Positions 16,237 to 26,261 of a stretch of DNA of 64,000 nt are shown one piece after another (within the stretch, counting starts at the first letter, position 1; each line of letters begins with the position of its first letter). This DNA is from UBA2882 sp045542735 (lineage in GTDB: Bacteria > Bacillota > Clostridia > Lachnospirales > Lachnospiraceae), in contig JAZQLQ010000008.1 in NCBI GenBank assembly GCA_045542735.1, positions 124,001-188,000 of the forward strand, in the 5' to 3' direction. A program made the translations under genes and the position numbers. Below the pieces are notes generated by a model. It did not search any database. It saw only the letters and a list, made by a program, of their open reading frames with translations, and was not told where the DNA came from.

Positions 16237-18003
16237 TTACATGCGTTCAGGTGCATTGAAGCCCAAGACATCAATACAAGTTTCCAGAATATCTTTTGTC
16301 AGCTTTAAAAGAGCAATGTATCCTGCCTGCTTTGCTTCATCTTCTTCCTGCAAAATCTTAGTCTCATGATAAAAATGATTAAAGGCATTTGCCAAATCAT
16401 AAATATAAGCACAGACTTTATGGGGAGCCAATTCTTCCCATGCACTTTGCATCATGGAAATAAATCCCGCAATAGATAACATCAGTTCTTTTTGAGCTGC
16501 GGTCTCAGGTGTAGATATTTTTGTATCTTCAACGCTCTTGTTCATTGCTGCATATTTGTTTAATATAGATTTAATTCTTACGATTGTGTAAAGAATATAC
16601 GGTCCTGTGTCGCCTTCAAAGGAAGTGAATCGCTCCACATCAAAAATATAATCTTTACTTGCCTGATTACTTAAATCACCATATTTAATTGCTGCAAGAG
16701 CAACCTTCTTAGCTGTCTGTTTTGCTTCTTCCTCAGGAACTTCATGATTGGATACAATCTTTTCATACATCTGGTCATTGATGTCACTCAAAAGATTTTC
16801 CAGTCTCATAACACCACCCTGACGTGTTTTGAAGGGTTTGCCATCCTTTCCATTCATAGTACCAAAACCTACAAAGGTAAGTCCAGTGTCATCTTTTACC
16901 AACTTCGTTTTTCTTGCACAACGGAATACCTGTGTAAAATACAATTCCTGTCTCTTATCAACCACATAAATGATATGATCGGGATTGATTTGCTCCATTC
17001 TTTCCTGAATGGTTGCAAGGTCAGTTGTATTATAAAGGGATGCGCCATCACTCTTTAAAATCATACAAGGCGGCACCTCTTTGGTATCAGTCTCTTCTTT
17101 GACATCTACCACCAATGCACCCTCTGATTCATAAGCATAGCCTCCTTTTTTCATATAGTCGACCATACCGGGAATCACATCATGTACGTCGGATTCACCC
17201 TTCCACAAATCAAACTCCACATTTAAGTTGTTATAGTTTTTCTTAAGATCAGAAACCGATACCGCTATAATATGATTCCATAACGCGCGATATCCTCTCA
17301 CACCACTCTGCAACTTAAAGGTTGCTTCCATTGCTTTCTCTTTATATGCAGGGTCTTCCTTGGATTTCCCACTGGCTGTGGGATAAATTTCCTCCAGCTC
17401 TGAAATTGTAAACGGAGCTTCTACCGGGTATTCTCCATCATAGGCTTCATCAAAATAAGGAAGCTCCGGTTTTCTTTCCTGCAACTCTGTGATGATCAGA
17501 CCCATCTGCAATCCCCAATCACCCAAATGAATATCACCAATGACCTCATGACCGTTAAAACGTGCAATTCTCTTAATACTTTCACCGATAACTGCAGAAC
17601 GGAGATGTCCTACATGCAGAGGTTTTGCTACATTTGGTCCGCCGTAATCAATAACAATCTTTTGCACTTTTTCAGGTGCGGGAAGACCAAATTTATCACT
17701 TGCTTCCATTTCTTTTAAATAGTCTGCAATAAAATTTTCATCCAATTTAATATTCAAGAATCCGGGATTTACAGCCTCCACACTGGCAAATACTTTACTG
17801 CCTTCACATTTTGCAACTACATCGTTTGCAATCATAATGGGCGCCTTATGATATACCTTTGCACCCGCCATAGCACCATTACACTGATACTCGCATAGAT
17901 CAGGCCGATTGGAAACCGTAACTTTTCCCATCTCCGGGTCATAACCTGCTGCCTCAAAAGCAGCCTTCATTTCCTTTGAAATCACATCCAATAATTTATT
18001 CAT
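16237..18003 (-). CDS. argS: Arginyl-tRNA synthetase
   Basis: This 588-residue class I synthetase charges tRNA-Arg. It has the N-terminal Add1 domain, the HIGH-type motif NVAKPLHVGHLRSAVIGE, the KMSKS-equivalent region (GTMNGKDGKPFKTRQGG) and a C-terminal anticodon-binding domain (DALRM) ending in DVLGFNAPERM. The ATG at 18003 overlaps the end of queH by eight bases and takes its AGGTGG site from it. The mecA-like gene begins 17 bases after it, suggesting one queH-argS-mecA-greA transcript. Confidence 0.95.
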   Translation of the reverse strand: MNKLLDVISKEMKAAFEAAGYDPEMGKVTVSNRPDLCEYQCNGAMAGAKVYHKAPIMIANDVVAKCEGSKVFASVEAVNPGFLNIKLDENFIADYLKEMEASDKFGLPAPEKVQKIVIDYGGPNVAKPLHVGHLRSAVIGESIKRIARFNGHEVIGDIHLGDWGLQMGLIITELQERKPELPYFDEAYDGEYPVEAPFTISELEEIYPTASGKSKEDPAYKEKAMEATFKLQSGVRGYRALWNHIIAVSVSDLKKNYNNLNVEFDLWKGESDVHDVIPGMVDYMKKGGYAYESEGALVVDVKEETDTKEVPPCMILKSDGASLYNTTDLATIQERMEQINPDHIIYVVDKRQELYFTQVFRCARKTKLVKDDTGLTFVGFGTMNGKDGKPFKTRQGGVMRLENLLSDINDQMYEKIVSNHEVPEEEAKQTAKKVALAAIKYGDLSNQASKDYIFDVERFTSFEGDTGPYILYTIVRIKSILNKYAAMNKSVEDTKISTPETAAQKELMLSIAGFISMMQSAWEELAPHKVCAYIYDLANAFNHFYHETKILQEEDEAKQAGYIALLKLTKDILETCIDVLGFNAPERM

Positions 18004-18622
18004 CTTCCACCTCGTTCCGGCTGAATACACAGCCGCAGTAATTTTGTCTGTATAAATCATATTCCTTAGATAACTCTATGGAACGCTTATAACCATTTTT
18101 CTTTTTAAAGTCAGATGGCAAAAATGCCACACCTTCCTTTTCCCCTGCTGCCCTTCCGATTTCATTTAATCTCTCGGCATTCTTTAAAGGACTGATAGTC
18201 AGGCTGGTAGTAAAGTAATCATATCCACCCTGCGCCGCCAAAACAGCAGCCTCCCTTAAGCGGAGTGCAAAGCAAATCCCGCAGCGTTCACCGCCTTCCG
18301 GATCTTCTTCATGACCTTTGACAGCCTGTAAAAAAACCTCCGGATCATATCTGCCCTCTACAAAAGAAATGGGATATTTCCCTTTCCCCTCCCGGTTATA
18401 TGTATCAATCAACCGTTTTTGTTCCTCTACCCGCTTACGATATTCATCCGCTTCTGTGATATTGGGATTATAAAAAAAGACTGTAACAGCAAAATATTCG
18501 CTTAAATACTCCAATACATAGCTGCTACAGGGGGCACAACAACAATGGAGAAACAAACGTTTCCCCATATTTGTCGTATTATCCAATATTGTCTCCAACT
18601 GTCGTTGATAATTTTCTTTCAT
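17996..18622 (-). CDS. queH: Epoxyqueuosine reductase QueH
   Basis: This 208-residue protein belongs to the family that carries out the last step of queuosine synthesis in tRNA, independent of cobalamin. Cysteine motifs are intact: LHCCCAPCSSYVLEYL near the N terminus, ERCGICFALRLREAA in the middle and QNYCGCVFS at the end. These provide the Fe-S and metal ligands described for QueH. The ATG overlaps the stop codon of the upstream EAL gene by one base (TAATG), so the start is certain and translation is coupled. Confidence 0.92.
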   Translation of the reverse strand: MKENYQRQLETILDNTTNMGKRLFLHCCCAPCSSYVLEYLSEYFAVTVFFYNPNITEADEYRKRVEEQKRLIDTYNREGKGKYPISFVEGRYDPEVFLQAVKGHEEDPEGGERCGICFALRLREAAVLAAQGGYDYFTTSLTISPLKNAERLNEIGRAAGEKEGVAFLPSDFKKKNGYKRSIELSKEYDLYRQNYCGCVFSRNEVEDE

Positions 18623-20910
18623 TATGCACTCTCTCTGCAATATGTTTCTACAAATTTCTCTGCCGGAATCGGCTTCGAGTAATAATAACCCTGTACATAA
18701 CGACAACCGATTTTTTGAAGCATCTCCACCTGGTCCTTGGTCTCTACACCTTCACAGATCACTCGGATACCAAGTCCGTTTGCCATTTCAATAATCTTAC
18801 GCAAAATCCATGTGGATGATTCAGAATCTATAGACTCACTAAAGAATTCACGGTCAATCTTTAATACATCAAAAGGAAAATCCTTTAGCATATTTAAAGA
18901 AGAATATCCAGAACCAAAATCATCCATGGAAAGTAATACTTCGCGATCCTTTAACTCTTTTAAAATAGAGAGCATCTTTGATCTTTCCGTAAAGAGAACC
19001 GTCTCTGTAATCTCTAACTCAATATAGCCCTTAGGAATGTCATATCGCTTTAGCATCTCGCTGACACGCCCGATATAAGTGGGATTGTGTAACAGCACTC
19101 GGGATTGATTTACCGAAATCGGGTATATCTCTCTTCCCTCGTTAATATTGTTACGAATCAACTGGCATGCACTTTCAAGCATGTAAAAATCCAACTGCTC
19201 CACAAATCCGTTACGTTCAAACACCGGCACAAAATCATTGGGATATACCATGGTGCCATCTTCCTTCATCCAACGAACCAAAGCTTCTCCACCATACAAA
19301 TGATCCTTTACAATGTCCCACTTAGGCTGAATGAACATCTTGAACTCACCGTTAAACAATGCGCTCTCCATCTCTGACTCAATCTTATCGACCTTACGCA
19401 TATCTACGACCAGTTTGTCCGAATAATATGCCAGACACTCTTTCTCGTCGCCGGTTAAAGTCTTTCTTGCAGCATTGGCCTTATCGATTAACAACGTTAT
19501 ATCATATTCTTTATTTTTAACCTGATATACACCGCGTTTGAATTTAATGGGATAACGGATACCGATATCTAAGGCTCTGGCATTTACTTTATCCGTAAAC
19601 ACAAAGAAACGTTCTTCCAAATCCTGAGTATTCTTGGTTAACATAACAAACTGATCTGCATTCATACGAACACAAAGCTCTTTGCTATTAAACAAAGCCG
19701 TAGCTTCTTCAATAATAATCTTTAATAATTCATCCGCTCTGACATGACCATATGCTTCGTTGATATAACGGAAGTTGGATACGTCCATCCTATGAATTAA
19801 AAACGGCATCCCCTGATATTTGTACAAAACATCTGCCACATATTCTTTAAAATAGTTCAGGTTCTTTCCACCGGTAACCTCATCATCGTAGGCAAGCTGA
19901 GTAATCAACTGGTCTGCCGAGAAATTGTGGCGGTATGCAACAAATACCAAAAACGCCATGGATATAATCAAAATAACACAGGCAATAATACTGCCAAGAA
20001 CGATAGAATTCTCGGCTGTCCCATAGATACTATCATCATACATGGATACAACAACCAAATTGGGGAATGCCTCGATAGTCGCAAAGGAATAGAAATATCT
20101 TGTTTCCTCTTCTGTAATCATCTCATTCCATCCGATACACTCAACCGTTGCTTGCTGCACATCCTCAGCCACAATCATATCTTTAAGCTGAGTCCGGCTT
20201 TCCTCAGGGATATTCCAATAGCGTTCCATGCAATCATATATGGTCGGATAATAATCGGTCTGATTCGCCAAATTGGTAAAATGACAATCCAGGATAACAC
20301 CTTCCTTGTCAACTACCATCACATCTCCGATTTCTCTCAAATAAGAGAACGAGTTGCTATCCAACATATTTTTACAGGATTTCACACCCAAAACATAGCC
20401 CTGACATTCGTCTTCGCAGATTACCGGCTCAACAAACAACATCTGATGTTCTTTATTACTGATGAAAAACTCATCAGAGATATAAACCTCACCTTCGGTA
20501 ATCTCACGCATTTCAGCTCTTACAATAGCAGAAATATCTTTGTTCCAACCATCACCAAAATACATCACATTGTCATTGGCAATAAAACAAAGCTCCTGAA
20601 AATCATCAATGCCTTTATATTTATTAAGCAAATGATAAATCTCATACTCATTTACCGTTCCGCTTTTGTAGCTCTCGCCCACTTCGCCGGCTAATACCGA
20701 TACGATTCCTCCGGTTTTTTCCACTTCATCGGAAAGCACATCGCTGGCAACCTCCAGCTGGATACGCAACTGCGTATTTACCTCATCCTCCAGATTGTTC
20801 CGGACATCAAAAACATGATATATGCAGGTTACCAAACATATAACCAAAACAACCGTGCCAAAAAACACAAACGGCTTTATGAAATTTTCTTTTCCTCTTT
20901 TTTGAAACAT
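18622..20910 (-). CDS. Membrane GGDEF-EAL phosphodiesterase with extracytoplasmic sensor
   Basis: This 762-residue protein has an N-terminal membrane helix (about 14-34), an extracytoplasmic sensor of roughly 260 residues (Cache-like by size and position), and a second helix (about 298-320). The GGDEF domain is degenerate: the signature position reads NADQF, so it should not make cyclic-di-GMP. The EAL domain keeps all catalytic residues (GGEALVRW, SVNQSR, EITET, MDDFGSGYSSL, LKIDRE, CEGVET, YVQGYYYSKP), so it should hydrolyse cyclic-di-GMP in response to an outside signal. It is followed by queH with a one-base overlap. Confidence 0.92.
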   Translation of the reverse strand: MFQKRGKENFIKPFVFFGTVVLVICLVTCIYHVFDVRNNLEDEVNTQLRIQLEVASDVLSDEVEKTGGIVSVLAGEVGESYKSGTVNEYEIYHLLNKYKGIDDFQELCFIANDNVMYFGDGWNKDISAIVRAEMREITEGEVYISDEFFISNKEHQMLFVEPVICEDECQGYVLGVKSCKNMLDSNSFSYLREIGDVMVVDKEGVILDCHFTNLANQTDYYPTIYDCMERYWNIPEESRTQLKDMIVAEDVQQATVECIGWNEMITEEETRYFYSFATIEAFPNLVVVSMYDDSIYGTAENSIVLGSIIACVILIISMAFLVFVAYRHNFSADQLITQLAYDDEVTGGKNLNYFKEYVADVLYKYQGMPFLIHRMDVSNFRYINEAYGHVRADELLKIIIEEATALFNSKELCVRMNADQFVMLTKNTQDLEERFFVFTDKVNARALDIGIRYPIKFKRGVYQVKNKEYDITLLIDKANAARKTLTGDEKECLAYYSDKLVVDMRKVDKIESEMESALFNGEFKMFIQPKWDIVKDHLYGGEALVRWMKEDGTMVYPNDFVPVFERNGFVEQLDFYMLESACQLIRNNINEGREIYPISVNQSRVLLHNPTYIGRVSEMLKRYDIPKGYIELEITETVLFTERSKMLSILKELKDREVLLSMDDFGSGYSSLNMLKDFPFDVLKIDREFFSESIDSESSTWILRKIIEMANGLGIRVICEGVETKDQVEMLQKIGCRYVQGYYYSKPIPAEKFVETYCRESA

Positions 20911-20998
20911 GTACCTTCTCCTAATACATTTATCATTTTGTTATAACAAGCTGTCATGAAAAGAATTCTTTACCGTGCTTCTTCTACATAGTCGCTTT

Positions 20999-21027
20999 AT
21001 TATACCATATTTACCAATATCCTTCAA
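20999..21027 (-). promoter_or_regulatory. Promoter of the membrane EAL gene
   Basis: The -35 is TTGAAG (21022-21027), the spacer is 17 bp and the -10 is TATAAT (20999-21004) with TGG before it. The leader to the start codon is about 80 bases, and I see no cyclic-di-GMP riboswitch in it. Confidence 0.7.
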
Positions 21028-21060
21028 CCGCAGAACCCCCAGAAAATTTGCATTTCCCCA

Positions 21061-21089
21061 TTGCTTTTACTTCTTATACAATATAGAAT
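21061..21089 (+). promoter_or_regulatory. Candidate promoter of the MoxR operon
   Basis: The -35 is TTGCTT (21061-21066), the spacer is 17 bp and the -10 is TAGAAT (21084-21089). It lies about 60 bases before the ATG and diverges from the EAL promoter. Confidence 0.5.
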
Positions 21090-21149
21090 TAGATTAAGTG
21101 GAAACACACACAAAATATAGATAAAAAATTATAATTTGGGGTAAAAAAA

Positions 21150-22082
21150 ATGAATCAATCCTTGTACAAAGTCAAAGAAGAAATCAAAAAAGTCATCCGT
21201 GGAAAGGATGATGTCCTTGATATGGTGATATGCACCCTCTTAGCAGGTGGTCACATATTATTAGAAGATATTCCCGGTGTAGGAAAAACGACCCTTGCTG
21301 TCGCTTTAAGCCGTTCCCTTGGTATGTCTTATAAAAGAATGCAGTTTACCCCCGATGTACTCCCCAGTGACATCCTCGGTTTTTCCATGTACGATAACAA
21401 GACCGGTGATTTTACTTTTCGTAAGGGTGCTATCTTCACCAACCTCTTTCTGGCTGATGAAATTAACCGAACCTCTCCCAAGACCCAGTCTGCACTTTTG
21501 GAAGTTATGGAAGAAAAAAGAGTCAGTGTGGATGGCAACACCTATCAGTTGGAGCCGCCCTTCTTTGTAATCGCAACCCAAAATCCCATTGGCGCCTCCG
21601 GCACCCAAAAGTTGCCGGATTCGCAGTTAGACCGCTTTTTTGTACGTTTGAGTCTCGGTTATCCGGATCACCAATCTGCCACTGAGATTTTAAAAGGACA
21701 TTCCATGGAACATATCGAACAGGTCGGTGCCATTCTTTCCATCGACGATTTACGCACACTCCAGCAAAAAACTGCTGAAGTATTTGCTGATGATTCCATC
21801 TGTGATTATATTGTTTCCCTTGCAGAAGCCACCAGACGCACAGATATGTTGACACAGGGCATTTCTCCCCGTGGTTCCATTGCTATTTTGAAAATGGCGA
21901 AGGCAAGAGCCTGTCTGGAAGACCGTGACTATGTCATCCCTGCCGATGTTCATAAAGTACTGTATTCCGTATGTAATCACAGGATTATTTTATCCACCAA
22001 GGCAAAAGCCGCCGGCATGGATGCTGCCGATATTGTCGAAGAAACCCTGAATACCGTACCGATTCCCAAATTATCCAGATAA
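21150..22082 (+). CDS. MoxR-family AAA+ ATPase
   Basis: This 310-residue protein is an AAA_3-type ATPase. Walker A reads DIPGVGKTTLAVAL, Walker B is LFLADEINRTSPKTQSALLE, and sensor 1 lies near FVIATQNPIGASGT. The C-terminal helical lid (GISPRGSIAILKMAKARA) is typical of MoxR. Members of this family act as chaperones for assembly or maturation of partner proteins, usually those encoded next to them. It heads an operon with DUF58 and transglutaminase genes, which is the classic arrangement. Confidence 0.92.
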   Translation: MNQSLYKVKEEIKKVIRGKDDVLDMVICTLLAGGHILLEDIPGVGKTTLAVALSRSLGMSYKRMQFTPDVLPSDILGFSMYDNKTGDFTFRKGAIFTNLFLADEINRTSPKTQSALLEVMEEKRVSVDGNTYQLEPPFFVIATQNPIGASGTQKLPDSQLDRFFVRLSLGYPDHQSATEILKGHSMEHIEQVGAILSIDDLRTLQQKTAEVFADDSICDYIVSLAEATRRTDMLTQGISPRGSIAILKMAKARACLEDRDYVIPADVHKVLYSVCNHRIILSTKAKAAGMDAADIVEETLNTVPIPKLSR

Positions 22083-22094
22083 CAGAGGTAAACC

Positions 22095-23153
22095 GTGAAA
22101 AAATCAACGCAAATTATATCCTATATATCTTACATATGTGTATTTATTGCATCATTGTTTTTTACCCTATTCTATTTGCGTCCTTTTTTCTTTTTATTAC
22201 TTCTTTTGGTAGTCTGTCTTCCGGTTATTTCGTATTTCATTACCAAATATGTATTTCAAAGTATCCAGCCATCAGTTTACATAAAACCTTTTGCAACCAC
22301 CTGCAATCAGGATGCAACCCTCTATATGGATTTGTACAATCCTACCCGTTTTCCAATCACATCCGCAGGCATCCAGTTATCCTTTAAATCCTTATATTAT
22401 AAAACATCGGATACCGCATATCGGATGTTTCCTTTGCTTGCAAACAACCAAAACACCTTTCATTTCACAATCACCCTTAGCAAATGCGGATTGTATGAAG
22501 CTTGTATCACCGACTTATGTATCTATGACTATCTACATCTGTTTTGTTTTCGCAAGCCCTTGGAATCAACCTGTCAAATCCGTGTATTCCCTGATGCTCC
22601 TCCCGTCTTAAAGCGCCATGAAGCCCTTTACTCCGAAGGATTTGATGAATTTGAAGAATCCGGCAAAACCGGCAATGTGTCCGCAAATGTGACTGACATT
22701 CGCGAATACCGCCCCGGTGACCGTTTACAAAAAATACATTGGAAACTATCTACCAAAATCGACAAATTAATGGTAAAAGAAAACGAATCAACTTCTTCCA
22801 ACGAGTTTTTTATTCTCATGGAATTGTATCAACCACTTCCCGAAAACTGTAATGATGATGCCACTTTGCTAAACGCCCTGGAGCTGACCATACAAGAAGC
22901 ATGGGCAGTTTGTACCGAACTGATCCAAAATAGTGAAACCTTTGTTTTTGGCATCTATTCCATACATTTCGAAGATTTTGTTATGTCAACCATTCGTAGT
23001 AAAGAAGATTTGGAAAATGCATTTTTTGAAAGCTTTTTTCACCCTACTTACGAAAAAGAACATTTAGCATTGGATATATATGAAGCATCCGGTTTAAAGA
23101 AAGGCACGCTTTTACATGTAACACACAAAGGAGCTGAAGATGTCACTGCTTAA
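22095..23153 (+). CDS. DUF58 domain protein
   Basis: This 352-residue protein has two membrane helices at the N terminus (about 6-55) and a DUF58 domain in the second half, marked by NVTDIREYRPGDRLQKIHWK. That domain is related to von Willebrand A folds and is the usual partner of MoxR ATPases. The GTG start at 22095 has AGAGG upstream; the gene begins 12 bases after the ATPase stop. Its end overlaps the transglutaminase gene by 14 bases. It likely functions with both neighbours in an envelope-linked process. Confidence 0.9.
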   Translation: MKKSTQIISYISYICVFIASLFFTLFYLRPFFFLLLLLVVCLPVISYFITKYVFQSIQPSVYIKPFATTCNQDATLYMDLYNPTRFPITSAGIQLSFKSLYYKTSDTAYRMFPLLANNQNTFHFTITLSKCGLYEACITDLCIYDYLHLFCFRKPLESTCQIRVFPDAPPVLKRHEALYSEGFDEFEESGKTGNVSANVTDIREYRPGDRLQKIHWKLSTKIDKLMVKENESTSSNEFFILMELYQPLPENCNDDATLLNALELTIQEAWAVCTELIQNSETFVFGIYSIHFEDFVMSTIRSKEDLENAFFESFFHPTYEKEHLALDIYEASGLKKGTLLHVTHKGAEDVTA

Positions 23154-25653
23154 TTTATCTTTATTTAACAAAAAGACAACTTCACCGGCAGACTCACAAC
23201 CATTCTGTGGTTTTTCCATCCGTGAAACTACTCCGGACAACAAACACGAGTCTTTGATACATTGCCTCATTAAGGGAATGTTTATTTTTGCTGCTTCTTT
23301 CGGGTGTATCAGTGGTGTTCTATCCGAATTTGACATCCATTACAACTATATTCTTGTATTGTCGGTATTGCTGGTATCTTCCATGGCAATATCTTTAATC
23401 CATTTAAACAAGTGGGTTTTTAACTTAGGGTATCCTTTAATTTTTGTCGTATTCACCTCTATGCTTATCCGCTGTCGTCATTATGCAAACAGTGGTTTCC
23501 AAGCATTGGTTAACATAATTAACGAATCCTACAGTTCCCATTTCTTATTACTGTTTACAAGAGAATCTACCGAAACAGTAACCAACCGTTATCTGACCAT
23601 TACAACAGCTGCTATTTTCCTTGGTGTCTTTTTAGCGATTTTGATAAATGTTGGCATCTTTAATGATATGTATTTTTGCACTACCTTCACGCTCACCTTT
23701 TACCCGTTACAGTTGGGCATCTATATTGGCAAATATCCGGCTTTTCTTTCTATAGCACTGATTTTCTTTTCCTACTTTGGCATTTATTTTTTGAAACACA
23801 GTAACCACTACCATTATATCCAACCGGGCAAAAAGAAAACACCTATTAAGACCTATCTATATAAAGGAAAACAGATAATCCATTACAAATCCAACGCTAA
23901 ATTTATGTCCCATATTTGCGTTTTTGCATTGGTACTCTCACTGTTTTTTTCTTCCTTTGCAACAGCTGCTGCCATCAATTCTGAAAATAAAACAAACACC
24001 AACAGTCCTATCAAAGAATTTGTGGACCCTTATGTCAAAATATTTGTACAAAACGGATTATCCGGATTTTTCAACCGCTATCATGCCACAGGCGGATTAA
24101 GCAACGGTAAACTGGGCGGTATCAGCAGTGTCCGTCCCGATTATCAGACAGACCTGGTTGTGACCTTTGTCCCCTATGCCTATGAATCACTCTATTTGCG
24201 CGCTTTTATCGGTTCGGAATACACAGGTTCGGAATGGAATAAGCCCGGAGAAGAAACCTTATCCCATTATCAATATCCTTTCATCCGTGATTACACCTTC
24301 TATCACGATGCCTGTGCATATATGGAGTCCTCCACACTGTTATCTATGATGGAGCAAGAAGAGATTCCCTATATGTCTGCTACTATGATGATTGAAAATG
24401 TAGATGCAGCTTCCAGTTATTTGTATCTGCCCTATTATACCCTTCCGCTTGCCAATCACGCTTCTGCCACACAGGAAAATACGCTTCTTGGCATTATGCC
24501 AAGTACCGGCAATGCATTAACCTTAAACTATATTCCTTACTCACAATCCCAGGCTGATCTGGCTTCCCGTAGTGTGTCCGAATATGCAAAGTATAGAACC
24601 TCCGAATATAATTCTGCTTTTATGACATATAGCGATGAATGCTATGATAATTATCTGCAAATTCCATCGGATGTGGCTCCCCGATTACTGGAACTTCAAG
24701 AACAAATCGGTACATCCGATAATTTGGAATCCCAGATTTTTATGATCCGTCAATTTTTGACTCTCAACTATACCTATGATATGTCACCGGGTTCCACGCC
24801 GAGAAATGCTGATTTCGTCCTCTATTTCCTGGATGAACAACAACGGGGCTATTGTTCTCACTTTGCCTCCGCAGCAACTCTTATTTTCCGTTCCTACGGG
24901 ATTCCCGCCCGCTATGTGGAGGGCTATGTTGCAAACCAGTTGGATATTTCCGAGCGTGCTCAGGCAACAAACTATGAATACGAAGATTTCTTTAAAGGTG
25001 AAAACACATTGGGTACTACCAATGTGGTAGAAGTGGATATCACTGATGGCGAAGCTCATGCATGGGTTGAAATCTTTGTTGATGGCTTTGGATGGGTCCC
25101 CGTTGAGGTCACTCCTCCTTCCGACGAAGAAGAAGAACCTACTTATGGGGATTTCCTTGCTGCTTTAACCGGCTTTCTTGCCGAAGACAGCAACATTCCA
25201 TCCGATGCACAAGACGTAGAAGGACCACAGTATGAAGCACTTTTTCAAGAACTGAACATCAAATCTTCACCTGTTGTCCTGGCATTTTTATGCATTCTTG
25301 CAGTAGCTCTCAGCCTTCCCGTGTGGATAAAATCCATCCGGGCATACAAAGCATATATCGTCCGCAAACGACACTACCGTAAAGGAATCTATGATACTGT
25401 CATTGCCTACGAATATTCCAAATTGGCTAAACGCTTACAAAAACTATATCCCCAAGAAGTTTTCACGCTTCCCGAAGATATTGCACAGTTGCTGGTATTG
25501 CATTTACCCTCTTATCAATGCTCGAAATGGAACAATTACAGCATTGATGAGTTGATCGCTTTAACAGAAAAAAGCTGCTTCAGTGGAAAACAAATTTCCA
25601 AAGAAACAGCTGATTTGCTCATCAAATTTTACCGTTATGCCCGCAAGCGCTAA
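23140..25653 (+). CDS. Membrane transglutaminase-like protease/crosslinking protein
   Basis: This 837-residue protein starts with several membrane helices (about residues 45-275). A large extracytoplasmic part with a transglutaminase-like core (about 545-660) follows, then a final membrane helix (about 705-727) and a cytoplasmic C-terminal tail. The catalytic Cys lies in RGYCSHFASAATLIFRSYGI, the His in AHAWVEIFVDGFGWVPVE, and the Asp is supplied by the last block. This is the TgpA/DUF3488 type that forms an operon with MoxR and DUF58. It ends six bases from the converging TetR gene. Confidence 0.9.
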   Translation: MSLLNLSLFNKKTTSPADSQPFCGFSIRETTPDNKHESLIHCLIKGMFIFAASFGCISGVLSEFDIHYNYILVLSVLLVSSMAISLIHLNKWVFNLGYPLIFVVFTSMLIRCRHYANSGFQALVNIINESYSSHFLLLFTRESTETVTNRYLTITTAAIFLGVFLAILINVGIFNDMYFCTTFTLTFYPLQLGIYIGKYPAFLSIALIFFSYFGIYFLKHSNHYHYIQPGKKKTPIKTYLYKGKQIIHYKSNAKFMSHICVFALVLSLFFSSFATAAAINSENKTNTNSPIKEFVDPYVKIFVQNGLSGFFNRYHATGGLSNGKLGGISSVRPDYQTDLVVTFVPYAYESLYLRAFIGSEYTGSEWNKPGEETLSHYQYPFIRDYTFYHDACAYMESSTLLSMMEQEEIPYMSATMMIENVDAASSYLYLPYYTLPLANHASATQENTLLGIMPSTGNALTLNYIPYSQSQADLASRSVSEYAKYRTSEYNSAFMTYSDECYDNYLQIPSDVAPRLLELQEQIGTSDNLESQIFMIRQFLTLNYTYDMSPGSTPRNADFVLYFLDEQQRGYCSHFASAATLIFRSYGIPARYVEGYVANQLDISERAQATNYEYEDFFKGENTLGTTNVVEVDITDGEAHAWVEIFVDGFGWVPVEVTPPSDEEEEPTYGDFLAALTGFLAEDSNIPSDAQDVEGPQYEALFQELNIKSSPVVLAFLCILAVALSLPVWIKSIRAYKAYIVRKRHYRKGIYDTVIAYEYSKLAKRLQKLYPQEVFTLPEDIAQLLVLHLPSYQCSKWNNYSIDELIALTEKSCFSGKQISKETADLLIKFYRYARKR

Positions 25654-25659
25654 GGCATC

Positions 25660-26244
25660 CTATGCTTCATGAATAATTCCTTTCATCAAATAAAGAATTT
25701 CTTTATTGACAGCCTTCTCTGTAATGCCTACCGTTTGGGACATAACTCTCAATCCTTCCAGCACATACATCATATTTCTGGCAGCGCCTTTGGGATCATC
25801 ACATACAAATTCACCACTTCTGACACCATCCGCAATCAACTTTTCAATCACACGGACTGCACTGTCAAACTGTGCATGCATCAGATTCTCACTTTTATCC
25901 ATTTTATTGGAAAAGAAAAACTCATATATTGCAATAGTTAAACTGCCTTCCTGATTGCATAGTTCTCTCTTCTGCTCTTGTAAAAACAATGCCAACAAAT
26001 CTGCACTGGTAGCATTCTCATGTAACGCCTTAGCGAATACATTTTCTCCACCGTCATCCTTTGTGTTCAATACTTCCAAAAAAATTTCTTTCGTGCTGTC
26101 AAAGTATAAATACAAACCACCTCGGCTAATTTGACATGCATCCACAATATCCTTCATGGTCACATCTTTATAGCCTCTTTCCGCAAATACTTCTCTTGCC
26201 TTCTTTAAAATAAATTGTTTTTTTCTAACCGATTTTTCTCCCAT
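25660..26244 (-). CDS. TetR-family transcriptional regulator
   Basis: This 194-residue protein has the TetR N-terminal helix-turn-helix (AREVFAERGYKDVTMKDIVD followed by ACQISRGGLYLYF). The C-terminal all-helical ligand domain shows no obvious close relative. It lies 17 bases downstream of a Glu-rich repeat protein gene on the same strand. A candidate palindromic operator lies upstream of that gene, which suggests that the regulator represses its own operon. GGAG precedes the ATG at 26244. The ligand is unknown. Confidence 0.9.
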   Translation of the reverse strand: MGEKSVRKKQFILKKAREVFAERGYKDVTMKDIVDACQISRGGLYLYFDSTKEIFLEVLNTKDDGGENVFAKALHENATSADLLALFLQEQKRELCNQEGSLTIAIYEFFFSNKMDKSENLMHAQFDSAVRVIEKLIADGVRSGEFVCDDPKGAARNMMYVLEGLRVMSQTVGITEKAVNKEILYLMKGIIHEA

Positions 26245-26261
26245 GGTACTTACTCCGTTTC

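Noticed and set aside
20911..21149. Cyclic-di-GMP riboswitch before the EAL gene
   Set aside because: I found no conserved GEMM core or paired stems in the leader; only a promoter is visible.
25655..25675. Short match to the VanZ-gene terminator arm (GCATCCTATGCTT)
   Set aside because: The 13-base identity with 27528-27540 is isolated, with no second arm or T-run here, and is probably chance.
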